From: Rotaria macrura
Lineage: Eukaryota > Rotifera > Eurotatoria > Philodinida > Philodinidae
Length of the DNA: 64,000 bases
NCBI GenBank assembly: GCA_900239685.1
Contig: OENT01000377.1
Span: 1 to 64,000 of the forward strand
Direction: 5' to 3'
Below, piece after piece: positions 48,919 to 62,527 of this stretch (its first letter is position 1; every line of letters starts with the position of its first letter). Under the pieces are notes generated by a model. The model was not told the DNA's origin, searched no databases, and saw nothing but the letters and a program-made list of their open reading frames with translations. The translations under genes were made by a program, and so were the position numbers.

Positions 48919-50453
48919 TATTAAAAATCTTTCAAGCAACAAAATCGATTACAATTGAAGATTTGTTAATAATTGAAAATAGTTTAAAGTACAAATTTTT
49001 TCTTCGCATGACAACAAGGTGTAAATAGTCTTAGAAGACGCATATCATATGTTTTCTGTTCTTATTTATGTTGACGATTGCATGAAAATAAATAATATTG
49101 TTCATTCATCATATTTTAACGGGCATACATTGTACGTGCTCTGTTTTAAGCATATGAAAATATCGATGTCATTTCAAGATATTGTTAGTGAAATAGTGAT
49201 GCTGTTTTTTTTTGGACCAATAATCATCTTGTTTTGAAACAACAAACAGAAAAATAGAACGAGACAGTTATATTGCATTTTACAATAATTCTTCTACGCC
49301 TTAACTAGATGTATATATATGTAAATTGTTTCTGATTAAATTTTTGTGGAGTACTATCGGAGAGCAATATTGAATTAGAAGGCTAAAAGTTCAGTGCCAC
49401 TTATCCTTGTTAAACGTGATAAACACGTGAATAGCAACTAATAACATACGTGACAATAACTCTAAGCAACGTCTCATATTCATTACAGTTCGTGACGAAC
49501 CTTATTGACATGCGATCATAGATTGTGTACGAATAAATTCTTGCTGTAATGTATGAAATATTTCTCTATTGAATATTTGAAGCATTAAGTAAAAATGATG
49601 GCAAAGAATGGTGTCTTGCTTCAAATTGAATAACAAAGTTGTTTTCTAACTAAGTACATCAACTAGACTGTGTTTTATATATTCTATATTTACAGGCATT
49701 GTACTAACAGCTATTTAACTCACGACTTCCTCATCCAATGAAAAGAAATTATCGAAAGTAGTTTGTGATGAATAGGAATGGCTCGCATATTGTTACCTAT
49801 TTATTTTAAATAGCATGCTGCTATTCGAGAACTCACCTTTGTTGAATTAGACTAGAAAATTAAGAACCGGCTCTTCTATCTCGCTAACTTTGCATTGAAT
49901 AAACAACTCTCAAGAACTAAGTATATTAATAAAAAACTACGATTACAGCAATTAACTGATGAAGTTTTCTGGAGGGACCCCAGGTATATGTTTGTTTTTC
50001 TGCTAATCATCAAATATTTATATTAAACATCGTGAAAATTGTTAAACGAAATACGTCGTTTGATATAATAAACAGGTATTATTGATGTCGATAACTGTAA
50101 CAAGAATAGTTGAGGAGTTTCCTGTTTGCATTTTGCCAATGAATTAAATGTGAATATGTGATATTTTATTTATATCCAATCGATCATAACATAAACAACG
50201 TTCAGAATCTTTCTTGACTTTGAATTTATCTTTCATGTGTAGAACATGAACATATGAAAACGAATCACGTTTACTGCCATAGAAAATATCTATAACTCTT
50301 TGTGAATTTACAATGAGAAAGAAATGCTTGATCATGAAACAAAGAGAAAGAATTGTTAACATTATACATTGTTTTATTTCGATTCTACTAAACATTGAAT
50401 ATCAATTGAAAATATATTGAAAACAATTGAGTATATATATATAGTTTGACCTA
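48919..50453. other. No gene seen
   Basis: AT-rich; small frames at 49049-49237 (+) and 50144-50395 (-) lack motifs and splice logic. Confidence 0.55.
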
Positions 50454-52409
50454 TTATTTCGTAGTAGTAGATTCAGCAGGTGGAAACATAGTTTGATATA
50501 TGGAGTAGACAATCACAAATATTATCACAATCAATACAACAATGATCTAAAATAATCATTAAAAACAAAACAGAATACATTCAATAATAACTGATGGTAG
50601 AAACATTTTTTAACGGAACATTCGTTCAATCTTTGTCGCATAGAAAGTATCTCTAGTCAATCAATCAATCAGGAACTAATAGCGTTTCTATCTGTTTTTT
50701 TATTATAATGAATGTTATGCTCTAGTTTCGTTTATAAAGAGTAGTGAACATTTTTCGAACAAGTCTGAAACATTACTCACAAGAATGAATCAATAGACGG
50801 AATTTTTCGGCAAGTATGCAGAATATAATTTTAGTCATTCATTGTAATGTATGCCTTTTCTCTATAAAATACGATCTTGTATCACTCAAGAAACATTTCC
50901 TACAATGAAATCGCTATCAAATCACAACTTCATGAATCATACAAATGCTTCAATTCTTAATGAAATTTCTATGAACGCATACGAACATGAAACTTAATCA
51001 TTGGATACTATCAGAGTCAAAAGCTTTATCAATATGATAGTTTAAGATTAACTGAAGAATTTAGAAACAAGTTAATAAACATTTTTCAAAATATTCATAG
51101 TTCATTTGAATCTGTATGATGAATAGAGACTCAATTCTCATGCAACTGAAAACTTCGAAACGTGTTCTTGTCAAATATAGTTCTTCATTAATGGGCACTA
51201 CATGCAATTATCTTTAAAATGAAGATTAAAGAAAAAACATATTTCAGTTGTTTATTTCGTCGGATGATACGAATGCAAATAATACGTAAAGTAGAATTCT
51301 ATGCACGAACTATTATACGTAAACAACAATCGAATCAGTAGAAGAATAAAGTTCAAGGATAACTAAAGTTAATATGAATGTATTTTTCAAGTGATATTGT
51401 CAGTAACTTAAATGAAATTTCTAAACTCGTTCAATTTTCATTTACTAGACATTTTATTTTCTTATTACTTCGAGAATCAGCAAAACATTTTTCTTTCCGA
51501 AAACTCATCGTAATACAGTTGAAAAAAATAATTCTTGTTTCTAAAAAACAAAGAACCTTTGCTATTAAACTTGGCTCATCTTGTTCTGTGCTCGTGTTCC
51601 TTGATTCAGTTGCATTATGTGAACCATCATTTTTATTATTTAATTTATTTTTCTGATCTTCGATTTGTTCTGATTTTAATTGATCAGAATTATATGATAA
51701 ATATTCACTTTCCGATAAAATTCTAATTTGTGTTGGACAAGGTGAATTTTCTGAATATCTTAAATTTTTACTTAAAACTAATCGCTCTCTTGTTTGTTTA
51801 ATATTACATGGAAATAAAATAACTATCTGTTCGAATGGTTGTTTTGAAATCATATTTCTTCTAATGATTTGAAGAGCAGCTCGCATAGATCTATACCAAT
51901 GTTTAATATTTAATATTAATACATGAATTTTTTTTTTCGCTCCACCAAGTTTGAAAAGCATATCGTCAGTAAGAAAGTATTTACTAGTTAATGGATAAAC
52001 ATGCTCGATTTCAATCTAGATCAATAAAAACATAAACGAATGATCTCAAAAAATAGAATTTATTTTCAACCTCAAGTACACAACGTCGTGAATCTTTATC
52101 AGAAAAGAAATTTTGAAGTGAATTATTATTTGTTCTTTGTATTTCATTAAAAACAATTAGAGTGTCATAACTGGAAAAGGCTAATTTAAGATAGTGAATA
52201 TAACATAATTGATTTTCGCGATACGTTTTAACTATTCTCCAAGGATCTTTATAATCAGAACATTTATTATTAAAACATGTTTGAAGACCATTATCTGTTT
52301 CAATTTTTACCGAACATTCGGCTCTATCATCTACAGCATATTCTGACGATCCCGTCGTTTTAGTGAGAAAAAAAATTTTTAAATAAAATAAACTCGAATA
52401 GAATATCAT
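50454..52409 (-). CDS. Unrecognised type I membrane glycoprotein
   Basis: Exons 52409-52071, 52015-51557 and 50546-50454; introns of 55 bp and 1010 bp; all phase 0; 296 aa. Residues 1-18 look like a signal peptide. The ectodomain has cysteines near 31, 44, 49, 68 and 108, a CNNKCSDY-type turn, and a low-complexity Asn/Lys/Glu-rich, Asn-glycosylatable linker (NATES, NTST) before the membrane. The third exon supplies one transmembrane helix (IIVVLIVIIFVIVYSIY) and a short tail. The middle (LILNIKHWYRSMRAALQIIRR, then a strand ending ILFPC) suggests a folded alpha/beta domain, but I do not recognise a family. The last exon is assigned from phase match and topology alone. Confidence 0.7.
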
Positions 52410-55400
52410 TGTAAACGAATTTTGACAAGAAACAAAAGCATAAATACTAGATGTTTTTCTTTCTCGTCGAAGGCGCTTATTTGTTTTGTCGATTGTTAGA
52501 ATTAGGAAGAAAGAATCAGTTTTTGTTATATGGATTAGAATTGATGAAATTAAGTAGATTTATATTACTCACAAATTAAATTGAATCGAAGACAATAATA
52601 TTATAGCTCATCTAATCATGTTAAAGAAGATTGGCAAGAATTAGGTGATGATTCATGTTTATAATTTCTATTGTAAATTAAAGCAAAACTCAAGAAGTAT
52701 GAATAAATTGTCGATTAGAATTTCATTTCAAACCTGCCAATTTTACTCTCTAGGTTTTGGTTTGTAATTGCAAGTTTAATTTTCTGATCTTTTTGTGAGA
52801 AGTTTTTGCACGCTACTGTCAGTTTGTCGGCCATCACAAAATACTTATGTTTAAAGTAGAAAAATCGAATCTCGAAACGTATTCTTATCAAGATATTAGC
52901 TTGCTATCGAAATATATTTTAGGAAGAGCAACATTTCCGTGAGAATGTGTTTGCCCTTGCTCAAAGTTCTCAGCGTTGCTAGTGATTCTATATATTTATG
53001 TATTCATGGTTCCAGAACTCATGAAAGTCAGTCGAATCTTAATAGTTTCAATCGAAGAACGACTTGACTATACAGTACGCCTTCTCATACGTTAGTATGG
53101 GGATTCGCGAAAATAAGACGAACAGAGAAAAAACCTCGAAAAGGAATTGTCTTAATTCAGATACAAAGATCAATAACGTCAACGAAATCAGAGACGTCAT
53201 AATGCTCGATTAGGAGATTAAGACTTTGCATAAGTTCAATATGATAAAATCTAGGTTTTTCAACTGCAACCGACGTCATGAATGAAATTCAACTCTATTC
53301 AAGAGTTAGAAAGCATCGGAAGTATGTACAATAAATACTAATGCCTTTCGACAGTCGACTACCTCAGTGCATTATACGTGTCCTACTCCATTATGAATGT
53401 TCCCTGTTGATATAAATTCACATGTAATCTCGAACAGAAGGATAAACGTCATGTATAACTTTTGTGATTCAGTTTTACATATGCGTCAACATCAGAAATA
53501 TTACTATTGTTCAGCGTCAGTCATTTTGTTTCGTTTTGAAAAAACAGTGTCAATAATAACATGAGAAGAAAAACAAACTATCCGAAGAAAATGAAATAAT
53601 TTTCTATTAAAATAGACATCCCAAAGTCGAATGTTTCGTCTCATGGAGTGAAGAGCAATATTGATCTTCTAGCATTGTAGCTGCCTATGTGATTTTGTTT
53701 AACTATGATCTTTAAAAATAATATTGTTTTATTGACTATTCTCATTGATGTGAATTTATATAAATGTCGGGATTATATCGGATGATTTTCATGATATAGG
53801 ATATTTGTTTTCATATACTATGCCAAAACGAAAGAAAAGATAATAATAGAAAGATCATGATAATATCATCCTCCCACCACTACGGTACGGCAGATGTCAA
53901 TCATTACTTACTACATTCACACATGCATGCAATCATACGCATTGAATAGTAGGGGAGCAATTGAGTAAAATATATTTGTGTAAAATTGTCTTCAACACCA
54001 GTAATCTATTTTCATTGCTCAGTCGAAAACTAACTCCATACCAGTCAAGTCATTTTTAATGCATACTTTATATATATATATATATAAGAATAAATCTTTG
54101 TATCATCGATGAATAAAATGTTTAAATGCAATGTATTTTACTCGATTTCAAGAAAGAAAAGTTCCCGACGTCGAATAATGTGTATATCGTGAAGCAGAGT
54201 ACACCTTGTTCGATTAAAGTTATTCACGTTCTTTTAAATGACATAAAAGATGACTTCGTACATGGATGATAATAAGACTGCAGATTCAGTCAGAAACTCA
54301 ACAAACCATTCTCTTCAACAGTTGCGGTTTCTGCATGAGCTATTCGTTTTTTGACCTTACTTCAATCGAACTTTGATCCTTGTAACTAGTAGATATAAAC
54401 AATACAAATTGTAAACATGATTCTTTAGATTGTCCATCTGTTTAAACGAAACATATATTTCTGATGTGACAACAAGAATTATGTCTGTTTATTTTTGCTT
54501 TTTTTACTCGAGCAAAAATCCAAGCAACTATAGATAAATATATGACGTCCTTTTCTAGACATGAAGGAACTTAAATTACAATCAATCATAATCTGTTGTT
54601 AACCATAGTATTTCATTCTTCGATAATTGATGATATACAATGATTTTTCAATTATCAACAATTGTCTAGTTTGACAAAGGGGAAGTTAATTATCCATATC
54701 CTAATATATGTATGACAAAATATGATGAGAGTTTCTGATTACAAACAGCTATATCAGAAAGTTTATGTACAATTGAGAAACCTATGCAACTTGCAACTAT
54801 TACGGATAGGTTTATATCAAAATACATCTCTTGGCTTGACTTGATTACTGATACAGACAAAAATATCAGTGGTGTCTTCGGTCAATGATTCATTTAGAAT
54901 ACAAGCAGAGACCAACGTTACATACTCGAAAAAAAGACTTTATTAATACACATTTTTTTTTTTTTTATTTAGCTTGACAAATGTGACACTCGGAAGTGCT
55001 TACATGTTAAAATTGAATAAGGATAATTTCTTAAGCTAAAAAAAAAACTGCATCATAAAGCAAAATACTACATATACTCCGCCGATATTAATACCCAGAC
55101 TTTCTTATCACGCTTGATGGGATGTTAACCGTGGAATTAATACACATTGCTGTTGAGCATAAAGTCCATGTCAGTAACTGTTGGAGTGTAATGAACATTT
55201 TCTTTTCAAAGATACTGTTTACAATTAAATGAGCTGTTGTAAACCATATTCAATCAATTTATACAGTCGAAGAGTAAACTGTATAACTGAAGGAAATACC
55301 AGTGAAGAAATTTCTGATAAATTTTATTTGGATTCGAATTTCGAACATGCAATAGCATCAAACAGAGCGTTACTGGATCATGTGTAATTGCGACAAAACT

Positions 55401-56990
55401 AAGTCATTCCAATCCAAACTCCAGTCGGGATCCAAAATTCGACAATATCACATGGAACAAAAAACTTTTTACTGAACATCTCTACATTCATACTGTATGA
55501 TTTATTAGATTCGTTTCTTATTCAAAGATCGCAATGTAATCTGATCATAAGAATTTTCAAAAATCGGCAACAGTCTTCTGAGATCATAAATTAATATTTT
55601 TCGTGTGCAAATTACTGTCATAATAATTTTTGTATGTATTTGAATAGATTTTAGAGTTATTCCATTTGTATAAAAGCTTCTATTCATTGTTCAGTTTAAT
55701 TAAAGGTTATATGACTCGATTGGATACAACTATTGTTTTTCCTATTGGAAATATTTTCATATTTTCTATCATTGTAACAGTCGATGTCACAATTTCTCCC
55801 TATGCGAGAATTCATCATCAACAAATGAAGACGATATCCAAAATAGAATATGATCAGTAACTCCGAAATTTATTTATTAATCATAGGAGATCGAATCACG
55901 ACACTTGAAAATAGAATTGTATCAGAAATAATGGTATCAAGGATCGATGTATAAAATCCTAGGAGGTTGTGTATTATAGTCAGACGATCTTACACGACCG
56001 TAGAAGTTTATAAATTGTATCATTGGCAGAATCTTATTTTTCGTTTGGATACTCACCGTAATTCCACGTCATTAGATCAATCAATTGAATGGTGGCACGT
56101 TATGGGCTACCACCGTGGATCTTAGCTGACATTACTGAAAACGGCGAAGGAAATCATGTTATCTTTTAACCATACATAAAGCAAATAATTTGATAAGATT
56201 CATACAAAATATTGATGATCTACAAGATTTTAAGAAAATTTATAGCTCGGTCCGATCTTTCAACAATCGGATTATACGACTTACTGATGAAACTCACAGA
56301 CGAAAGTGATTCGTCTGATTTCGATTCAAGTTACAAGATCTTCTAACTTTGTTCTGCCCATATTAGAGTATTCTCAATTTCGATAGTTTGTCATCTTAAA
56401 AGATTTATTGTAAATACGCTCACAATCATAGTGTTCCGAATTAGAGAAATTCAGAGAGAAGCTAATTCAATTTATGGAGTCAATTTCCGTAGTAACAAGT
56501 TGATTCTTTTGCTCGAGTGTCGATGTGAAACTGTGTTTTAACATGTTCAAAAAATTAACTGAGCAATCTATCAAGATAAATTCTAATCAAGATTTACCGA
56601 AAATATGCTTTCAATCTAAAGAAAGTTAAAAACTAATTATTCTCATATTCACTTAAGTTTTGTCCAATATATGTTGAATTTGAATTGAACGAAATATATA
56701 TTAATAATTCATATTGAAAACCGTAAAATAAACACTGAGAAAAACTAACTCATTAAATTTTATCAGACATGACTTAAGTTACTCTAATTAAATTTACAAA
56801 TTTGTTGAACATCTGCTACACTAGTATTATGCTTAACGATGCTGTTAGAAAAATGATCTATTTGATCAGCTCTTAGGTATCTGACCACTTATGCATTAAG
56901 AGAAAAGACAAAGACCAGAGAGTCATTCTAAATCAAACTTTGACTTATCAACCAAGGTTTTATGATGATTCTATTTTCCACTATCAGTCT
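52410..56990. other. 4.6-kb gene desert
   Basis: AT-rich with a (TA)n run at 54068-54086. Frames at 55505-55687 (-) and 55666-55860 (+) have no motif. No confident exon found. Confidence 0.5.
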
Positions 56991-57470
56991 ATGTCTGATT
57001 TATTCATGGAATTTTGTTCTTTAATAGTTTTTTGTTTGCAATGTATGGATGATTACGATGATCGCACATGTTTCGATGGTAGGTACTTCGTCTATTCTTT
57101 TTCTCTTTTCGTAATTTACAAAGTATATATTGAATTCCACTTGGAATAGGAAGACATATATATATATATATATATATATATTGAGATTATTTCGTTGCCT
57201 ATATATGAGAGGGAAGCTCGTTGAATTGCTTTTTATGATTGAATTAAAGATTTTCGATTGCTTGTTTTCATCTCTTAGGAACCGTGTGGTTTGATTGCAA
57301 ATTTTATCAAGACAATAACTGCGGTAAGGAACTTATAAAGACGAAGTCGATTTTTGTATTGGTGACAATTTGTTTCAGCTGTTTATCACTCTATTTCGAA
57401 GGAGACTTTGTGGATATCGCAGTTGTATAGTTTCATCGGAACGGAAATCTGTTGTATGGAAAGAGATTGA
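56991..57470 (+). CDS. Candidate small secreted cysteine-rich protein
   Basis: Three exons, 56991-57078, 57279-57323 and 57379-57470, with GTAGGT/CTCTTAG and GTAAGG/TTTCAG sites, all phase 1, giving 74 aa. Starting at the second methionine (57006), the N-terminus EFCSLIVFCLQC is signal-peptide-like, followed by an acidic DDYDD and a cysteine-bearing mature part (RTC, FDC, NNCG, EICC). Intron 1 (200 bp) contains a (TA)n microsatellite at about 57155-57180. No family is recognised. Supported only by three consistent splice phases and the secretory look, so it may be coincidence. Confidence 0.45.
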
Positions 57471-60400
57471 TTTGATCTAGATGTATAGTGCATTAGAATT
57501 TCATTGTGTTAAAATGAGTTGAAAACTAAATGAGGTTAATAGAATCCAAAAAACAAACATTCATGCAAAACTTCTTATTGATTTAGTTATGACACAACTA
57601 CAAAATAGTGATGCTCATAATTTCAAACATCAGTTGCACGACAACTTTTGCAATGATGCTTGCTACCTAGTTCAGAAAACAACTAAATAATGATTACTTT
57701 TATTAAACCTATCCGGATAAATTTCGAGTAGGGTAAGGTGATTACGAAAACAATACAAAGCTATCGTAACGTGAATGCTGTTCCGCAGCAGATATTTTCG
57801 AACCCCGTATAGTTGTCTGCGGAGGTCACTTGCTCGTCACGGATGTTTCCACTACGGTGTGATTCAATAGAACTCTTATTGATAACAATTAGTAAATAGT
57901 TACGGCCTTAAACAAGATTCTCTGGAAAATACTGCTGCAATAATTAGTAATTCAACAGCGCTCTCTCCTCACATCCATACTTACACTTAGCTGCAATCGT
58001 AATCTCGCCTTCATTCTCATCGTCACCAATGGCAATAACTATACTATCGTTATCAACTATCCGAAGAGTAAGTGTTGCGGAAGGCTAGCTTCTTCGCGGC
58101 TTTTGTCGTAGAAGAATCTTTCAGGAAATTGAAAAACCTATTCAATGAGACACGCGTAGAAAAATATGTCAAGTTTTTACTTTAGAATGTAAATAATTTC
58201 AAAAAAGAAGAGCGAGTAATTGTATCGTTATGGCAGCTTATGGCAATCTTATATAGTACAAAACAACCGTAAACAATACCAAGAAAAACGATCAAACAAG
58301 AGTTTCTTGACTTGAGGTAAATGTGTACAGGAAGATCATAATTTAGAGACAATAGCTATTCTTTCAGAACTGAAGCTGCACATCCTATAATACGACCTGT
58401 TTCTTTGTCATTGTTAAAATCCTGTTCTTCTCAGAAATTTTTAGTTACATTTCTTTCACTAACCCTTTTTCCATTCATTAGTAACTATGGTTGCTTGCCA
58501 AATACAACTAGAGAGAAACTAGATTGAAATTATCAATTCATATATTTATAAGAGCTTGTCGATATGCCGGCGTCGATTTTTTGTCTAAATTGATGAAGTT
58601 TTTCATGAGCGAATATGTCAAAAATCTAGTATCGTGGTAATAAAAGTTTTTTTTCGAATCAAACTGTTGCACTTATATACAATCATAAACTGTCGCTTTT
58701 GTTTAGCTTACTGTTTGTCCCCAGTGACCCTCGTTTACTATTTTGGAAGTAGGGAGAAAGTGACATGTGAAGAAAAAGTATTTTTAGCAGTCAGATAATT
58801 CATTCTTGCTTCTATAACTGACTGATGACGCAATTGATAAACAAATCTCTTCACTATTGCCGACGCAATACCGATAATCATTGGTAATAGGGGTCACTTT
58901 AGTTTGAACTTCATAGTGTCCTTAATGATATGGCTCTACATTAGGACTTTCTTTCTATTTTACTCACGAATAAGTTAGGTTATAATACAAGCAATGTAAT
59001 AAGCCACAACATGAATATAAGTCTTGTTTCGACAAGTGCAGATGGTTGTTTCCGAAATTACTATGAATTAATTCGTTTTGTTTTGAGCAAGTGACATGGT
59101 TTACAGTACAGTGAACGTCAAAATTATCTAACTAGTAGATTGTACAAATCTATTTCAAGCATACTTATCAAACAATGTATATAATTCATCAAGATCTAAT
59201 TTTGTTCACGCTACATCGAATTGCAATCTACTGAATTGGTTGAATATTTTCAGACAAATACGTTTGATAGTTTACCTATGAGAGACAAGTCAATTGTAGT
59301 AGGCAATTGTTCATTGTTTCGAAATTATTCCACGACTTATTATTACCTATTCTTCCACACCGAAACATGATTCGAGATAATCGTTTATGGTCGTATGCTA
59401 CCTTGGAGTATCTTGTCTCTGCACAAGAAGTTTGCAATGCCACATTGAGAAAGAATCTATTCTTCGTGCGATACTAAGAAAGTTTTGATGTTTACAATAT
59501 CAAGGGCAAATATGTTATAAAATGTTCGATACATTCTTTTTGCATGTATGTTTCAGACTAGAGCCATGCCTACCGACTGTTTTCACTTTATGTATCAATC
59601 ACAGATAGACCTTGTAGTTTGGTTACATTGTCTTACAAAGTTCCACGTAAAAGCAATAGAAAAATCTCCTCCATACACTCGGCAAAAGAGGCTGAATTTA
59701 TCTTTCACCAGTAACATTGATACCGCATAAAACTTGATAGTAGGTATTCTTCTAAATTTTATCACCTAGTTGAAGAATGACTGATCCAGAATAAATGGCA
59801 TTTGCAATATTTTGTAAATATCTCTTTCAGTTTTGTTTGTTTAGAACCCTCTCATTTTTTTCAAAATATTCAGTATCTTACTCTGTAATGTTTTTTATTT
59901 AAATCAACATGAAAACGGTCGAAATAACAAGTCATTACTTCGTTACTGCCAACATGCAGTGCTGACCTTTTTCAACAAAAAAAAGGAGTTTTCTTGGAAT
60001 TTAAGTATTCTCATGTCGAATCTTATGATTAAACAATACTGTTAATATTTATAGATCCTTGATACTCTATTTATCTTTTTCTTATGTTCAAACATTGCAA
60101 TATTACAACCATATCAAATAACCTAAATGTTACTTTATGCTGAATTTTCAACAAAACTGCTCTTTTTGACAAGTTTCTAATGAGCTCGAAAAGCTTATAT
60201 AATACTTGGGATAATTTTTTTTCTTTAAAAGTTTCTCAGTCATCCTATCAAATACTATCTTAATACTGAACACGTACTTGCTCCGACCGACTAGACTCTA
60301 CAACGATTGGCCAACTAATTATATGAGAAGCGAATCACTTGCTTGAAAACTAGACGTTCTTATAATATTGTTTGTTACAATATTCTTTTTTAATAGTCTC

Positions 60401-60847
60401 TTTCTCTCTTGCAATTCATCAGATAGTGTGTGCTCAATTGTCTGACGCATATCCTTCGTAGCTGCTATTACAGTATTTCATTAGTAGGAAGAAACGAAAA
60501 TCTGAGTGAATAGAACCGTTGTGAAACTTATTAGTGTTTCATATTCACATTAAGAATACAAGAACTACTTTATTTTTGTCATTCTCGTACTGATTTGAAT
60601 ATGAATTAGCAGATAATCAAATGCTGAGTTTGTTTTAAAAATAGAATACATTCATAAACAATGAAAACTTCAATAGATACTGATAAAGTACTGAGACCAT
60701 CATTTATTCCCTATCCCCTCCCACTGGTGGTAAGTATGAAGACTTTTAGCGAATGCAATGGTATTCGAAATGTGCTGCTAGATTTAAAATTTGAGTAATC
60801 GAATAAAACTCCAATTTGATAGTCGTCATATACGTTTGAAAGATTGA
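57471..60847. other. 3.4-kb region without a recognised gene
   Basis: Slightly more varied composition at 57760-58110 than elsewhere, but no frame longer than 60 residues carries a motif. Confidence 0.5.
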
Positions 60848-61150
60848 AAAAAATTAGGTAAGAGTATGAAATGCGTTTTAGTCATCCAGGTCTTCTTTTG
60901 ACGACAGACATCTAATCACCTCCCCCCCCCCCACCCTCTCCCTAGATTCGATTCCTATTGAGATAGACTTACTCAGCAGTGTTTCTATCATGATATTCNA
61001 AAAATTAGGTAAGAGTATGAAATGCGTTTTAGTCATCCAGGTCTTCTTTTGACGACAGACATCTAATCCCCCCCCCCCCCCCCCACCCTCTCCCTAGATT
61101 CGATTCCTATTGAGATAGACTTACTCAGCAGTGTTTCTATCATGATATTC
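60848..61150. repeat. Direct duplication of ~150 bp joined by a single N
   Basis: The segment from AAAAATTAGGTAAGAG to CATGATATTC occurs twice (about 60848-60998 and 61000-61150), separated by one N at 60999. The copies differ only in and next to a poly-C tract. This is most easily read as two overlapping contig ends that the assembler failed to merge. Confidence 0.9.
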
Positions 61151-61570
61151 ATCGTGTAATGTACGTTCAGTGAAAAGATTATTTTAAATAATTTGAAAAA
61201 TATCAACAAACTGTGTAAATTCTTGTAACGTCGAGCCTATTAAGTATTAATCTAGAAAGTAATGTGTATGATGTCCTCATTATATGTTTTTTTGGAAAAT
61301 TTTGAAAATTCATTGATGAATTTATTCTACTGTAGTAATCCAGATGAAATTAGAAGTAGATTAATAAGGTGAGATTCGACTTACTCTCAATGGATAACAA
61401 CAGTGAGTGGCTTATGGTTTGATTCATGTTTTATTGTTACTCACTCTAAGAATCACTTTTATTGTGATTAGAACTTGAAAATATTTCAGTGTGCAGTCCA
61501 GTGACACGAAATTGCAACAAAGGCGATATTTTATGCTGTACATTTTCAGAAACTAAAAAAAAAGGAAAAA

Positions 61571-62527
61571 ATGTGTTCGAGGGATGGATTGATAAGTCCA
61601 ATTACAATATATGTCGGTGTACTCATATTTATTGGTGGTACTTTGGGAAATTTACTAAACATTCGTCTTCTGTGGCGAAATCGTTTTAATTCATGTGCAT
61701 TTCTATTTTTGGTTTCATCGTTTGTAAATTGTATTGCATTATTCTATGGTTTATTTACAAGAATATTAGATGTTGGTTTTTGTTTTAATTGATCATCCTC
61801 AAATAATACATGGTGTAAAGTTCGAGCTGCTTTTACTCAAACCAGGTTTTTAATCTCATTAACATGCACTTGCTTAAAAAGTTGTGATCGATTTTTTCTC
61901 AGTTGTCGTCAAGAAAAATATAGAAAACTAAGTAAATTATCAACAGCTATATGGGCAGTTATTCTGACAAATCTATTTTGGTTAGGTGTCTTTGTTCCCT
62001 ATCTAATATATGTTAAACTATTGATAAATCCACTAACGGGTGTGAACATGTGCACTCTTGCTGACAACAAAGCATTTATTGCTTATCAAAATTATTTTGA
62101 ACTGCCTGTTTTTTATGGTTTAGTACCAAGTAGTATCCTAATAGTAACAGGTCTTATGACATATAGGAATACAACGAAATTACAAACAGGTCGGCCACGA
62201 CAATTAATTCAAAAACAGCTAACTTCAATAATGCTTATACAAATCCCAATGATACTTTTTTCTAGTTTACCATTTGTAGTTTTCTCAGAATACGTAATGT
62301 TAACTGCAACAACAAAAAAATCTGCCGATCGAGCAGCTGCTGAAACGTTGGTCTTAAACATAATTACAATATTTTGTTACATAGCATTTGCTTGTCCGTT
62401 CTTTGTTTTTCTTGTTTCATCATCAAAATTTAGAGAGGAAGTAAAATTATTGTTTTCAATTCGAATTGCACATACAGTCAATATCAATCGTGTTCAACCA
62501 TGTACAATAAATCATGATATCAATTAA
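61571..62527 (+). pseudogene. Rhodopsin-like GPCR with one in-frame TGA
   Basis: A single continuous frame of 319 codons, interrupted only by TGA at codon 74 (61790-61792), in the first extracellular loop. All seven helices are visible. TM1 has GNLLN; TM3 starts with the disulfide cysteine (WCKVRAAF) and ends in CDRFF in place of DRY; TM4 has a Trp (AIWAVIL); TM5 has a Pro; TM6 has MLIQIPMILF. TM7 lacks NPxxY but has ACPFFVFLVSSSKFR leading into helix 8. The type resembles the expanded peptide-receptor-like GPCRs of rotifers; the ligand is unknown. The TGA sits where Trp would fit (FN-x-SSSNNTW), so a single TGG to TGA change would explain it. Recent pseudogene, polymorphism or sequencing error. 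Confidence 0.8.
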
